Program-made: the position numbers and the translations under genes | Shown: one piece after another, positions 5,631-5,866 of the stretch | Position numbering within the stretch: position 1 is the stretch's first letter | How the letters are laid out: every line of letters begins with the position of its first letter | Assembly (NCBI GenBank): GCA_900540425.1 | Contig: UQFU01000090.1 | Location: forward strand, 1-5,866 | Reading direction: 5' to 3' | DNA length: 5,866 nucleotides | DNA from: an uncultured Alphaproteobacteria bacterium | GTDB taxonomy: Bacteria > Pseudomonadota > Alphaproteobacteria > RF32 > CAG-239 | The notes under the pieces: generated by a model | What the model was told of the DNA's origin: nothing | Seen by the model: only the letters and a program-made list of their open reading frames with translations | Database searches by the model: none

Positions 5631-5866
5631 AACAATAAAATCGAGTTCGAATGTTGTTTTTCTTCCAGGCCTGTTTTTTGAGGCTCTTCCGAACTCATCT
5701 TTTCAACTTTCCTTGTTTTTCAATAGCTTAACTTGGTTTGAATCCAGCCAGTCCTTCGGGATAATCTTTTGAAAAAAAATCAAATTTAAAACCAGCCTAA
5801 AAGAAAAGCTCTTGACGTCAATGACAGTTTATTTTTACTCAAAAGACCAGGCTCAGGGGCTACGGT
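5631..5866. other. Region without a convincing gene
   Basis: These 236 bases hold no coding region I trust on either strand. They contain a near-copy of the tRNA-Gln T-arm (5733-5750), a 10-base palindrome TTGACGTCAA (5812-5821), and a minus-strand ATG (5698) preceded by AAGGA, whose reading frame soon runs antisense through the tRNA terminator and tRNA. The palindrome could double as a -35 box (TTGACG, then 16 bases, then TTTACT at 5834-5839) for a rightward gene beyond the window, but this is weak. Confidence 0.5.
5733..5750 (+). repeat. Partial copy of the tRNA-Gln T-arm
   Basis: TTGGTTTGAATCCAGCCA matches tRNA-Gln positions 5560-5577 at 17 of 18 bases (one C to T change in the T loop) and lies in the same orientation, 173 bases downstream. 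The match stops at the acceptor stem. It could be an attachment-site remnant of an element that once used this tRNA, a decayed tRNA copy, or chance; the first two seem likelier. Confidence 0.5.

Noticed and set aside
5642..5652. CGAGTTCGAAT as a second tRNA T-arm copy
   Set aside because: Only the T-loop core matches and there is no complementary stem; a short match like this is expected by chance.
5474..5698. Minus-strand 74-codon frame starting at an ATG with AAGGA upstream
   Set aside because: It runs antisense through the tRNA terminator and the entire tRNA-Gln, giving the well-known artefact AGFEPTN-type peptide seen opposite many tRNA genes.
5454..5772. Two plus-strand frames over and after the tRNA
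   Set aside because: Both read through the tRNA and its terminator, have no ribosome site and give low-complexity peptides rich in Phe and Ser.

Overview
The window looks like a chromosomal stretch of an AT-rich bacterium. A low-GC alphaproteobacterium, for example one from a gut or host-associated group, is my best guess. It rests only on the tRNA-Gln gene (encoded CCA, G discriminator base) and the general look of the metallo-hydrolase, so it is tentative. No mobile-element gene, CRISPR array or rRNA is visible.

Layout, left to right. A palindromic terminator (24-52) closes a leftward two-gene operon: a metallo-beta-lactamase-fold phosphodiesterase of the PhnP/COG1235 type (70-834), and upstream of it a pol-beta-superfamily nucleotidyltransferase-like protein (837-1820). 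These two genes are only 2 bases apart and share one good sigma70-type promoter (1859-1887). A second strong hairpin (1921-1958) ends another leftward operon of two large proteins that I do not recognise. The proximal one has about 440 residues and a charged, probably coiled-coil C-terminus (3945-5267). The distal one has about 658 residues (1964-3940), is built of degenerate helical repeats and ends in a cysteine cluster. They are separated by 4 bases and are probably translationally coupled. A promoter-like region with a perfect 8+3+8 dyad (5312-5330) lies upstream. To the right, on the plus strand, is an intact tRNA-Gln(TTG) (5512-5586) followed by its own hairpin terminator (5596-5630). 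The last 236 bases hold no convincing gene but contain a near-perfect 18-base copy of the tRNA T-arm region (5733-5750), a possible trace of an old integration or tRNA decay.

How the genes may work together. The first operon pairs an enzyme fold that transfers nucleotides with one that hydrolyses phosphodiesters, which suggests linked nucleotide or RNA chemistry, though this is inference. The second operon encodes two proteins of unknown function that are probably made together. The helical-repeat protein has the look of a scaffold or binding protein. The most unusual material in the window is this second operon: a cryptic P-x5-[FY]-[ILV] repeat recurring at roughly 30-42 residue spacing, a recent-looking 81-residue internal duplication, and a CX2CX8CX5C tail.
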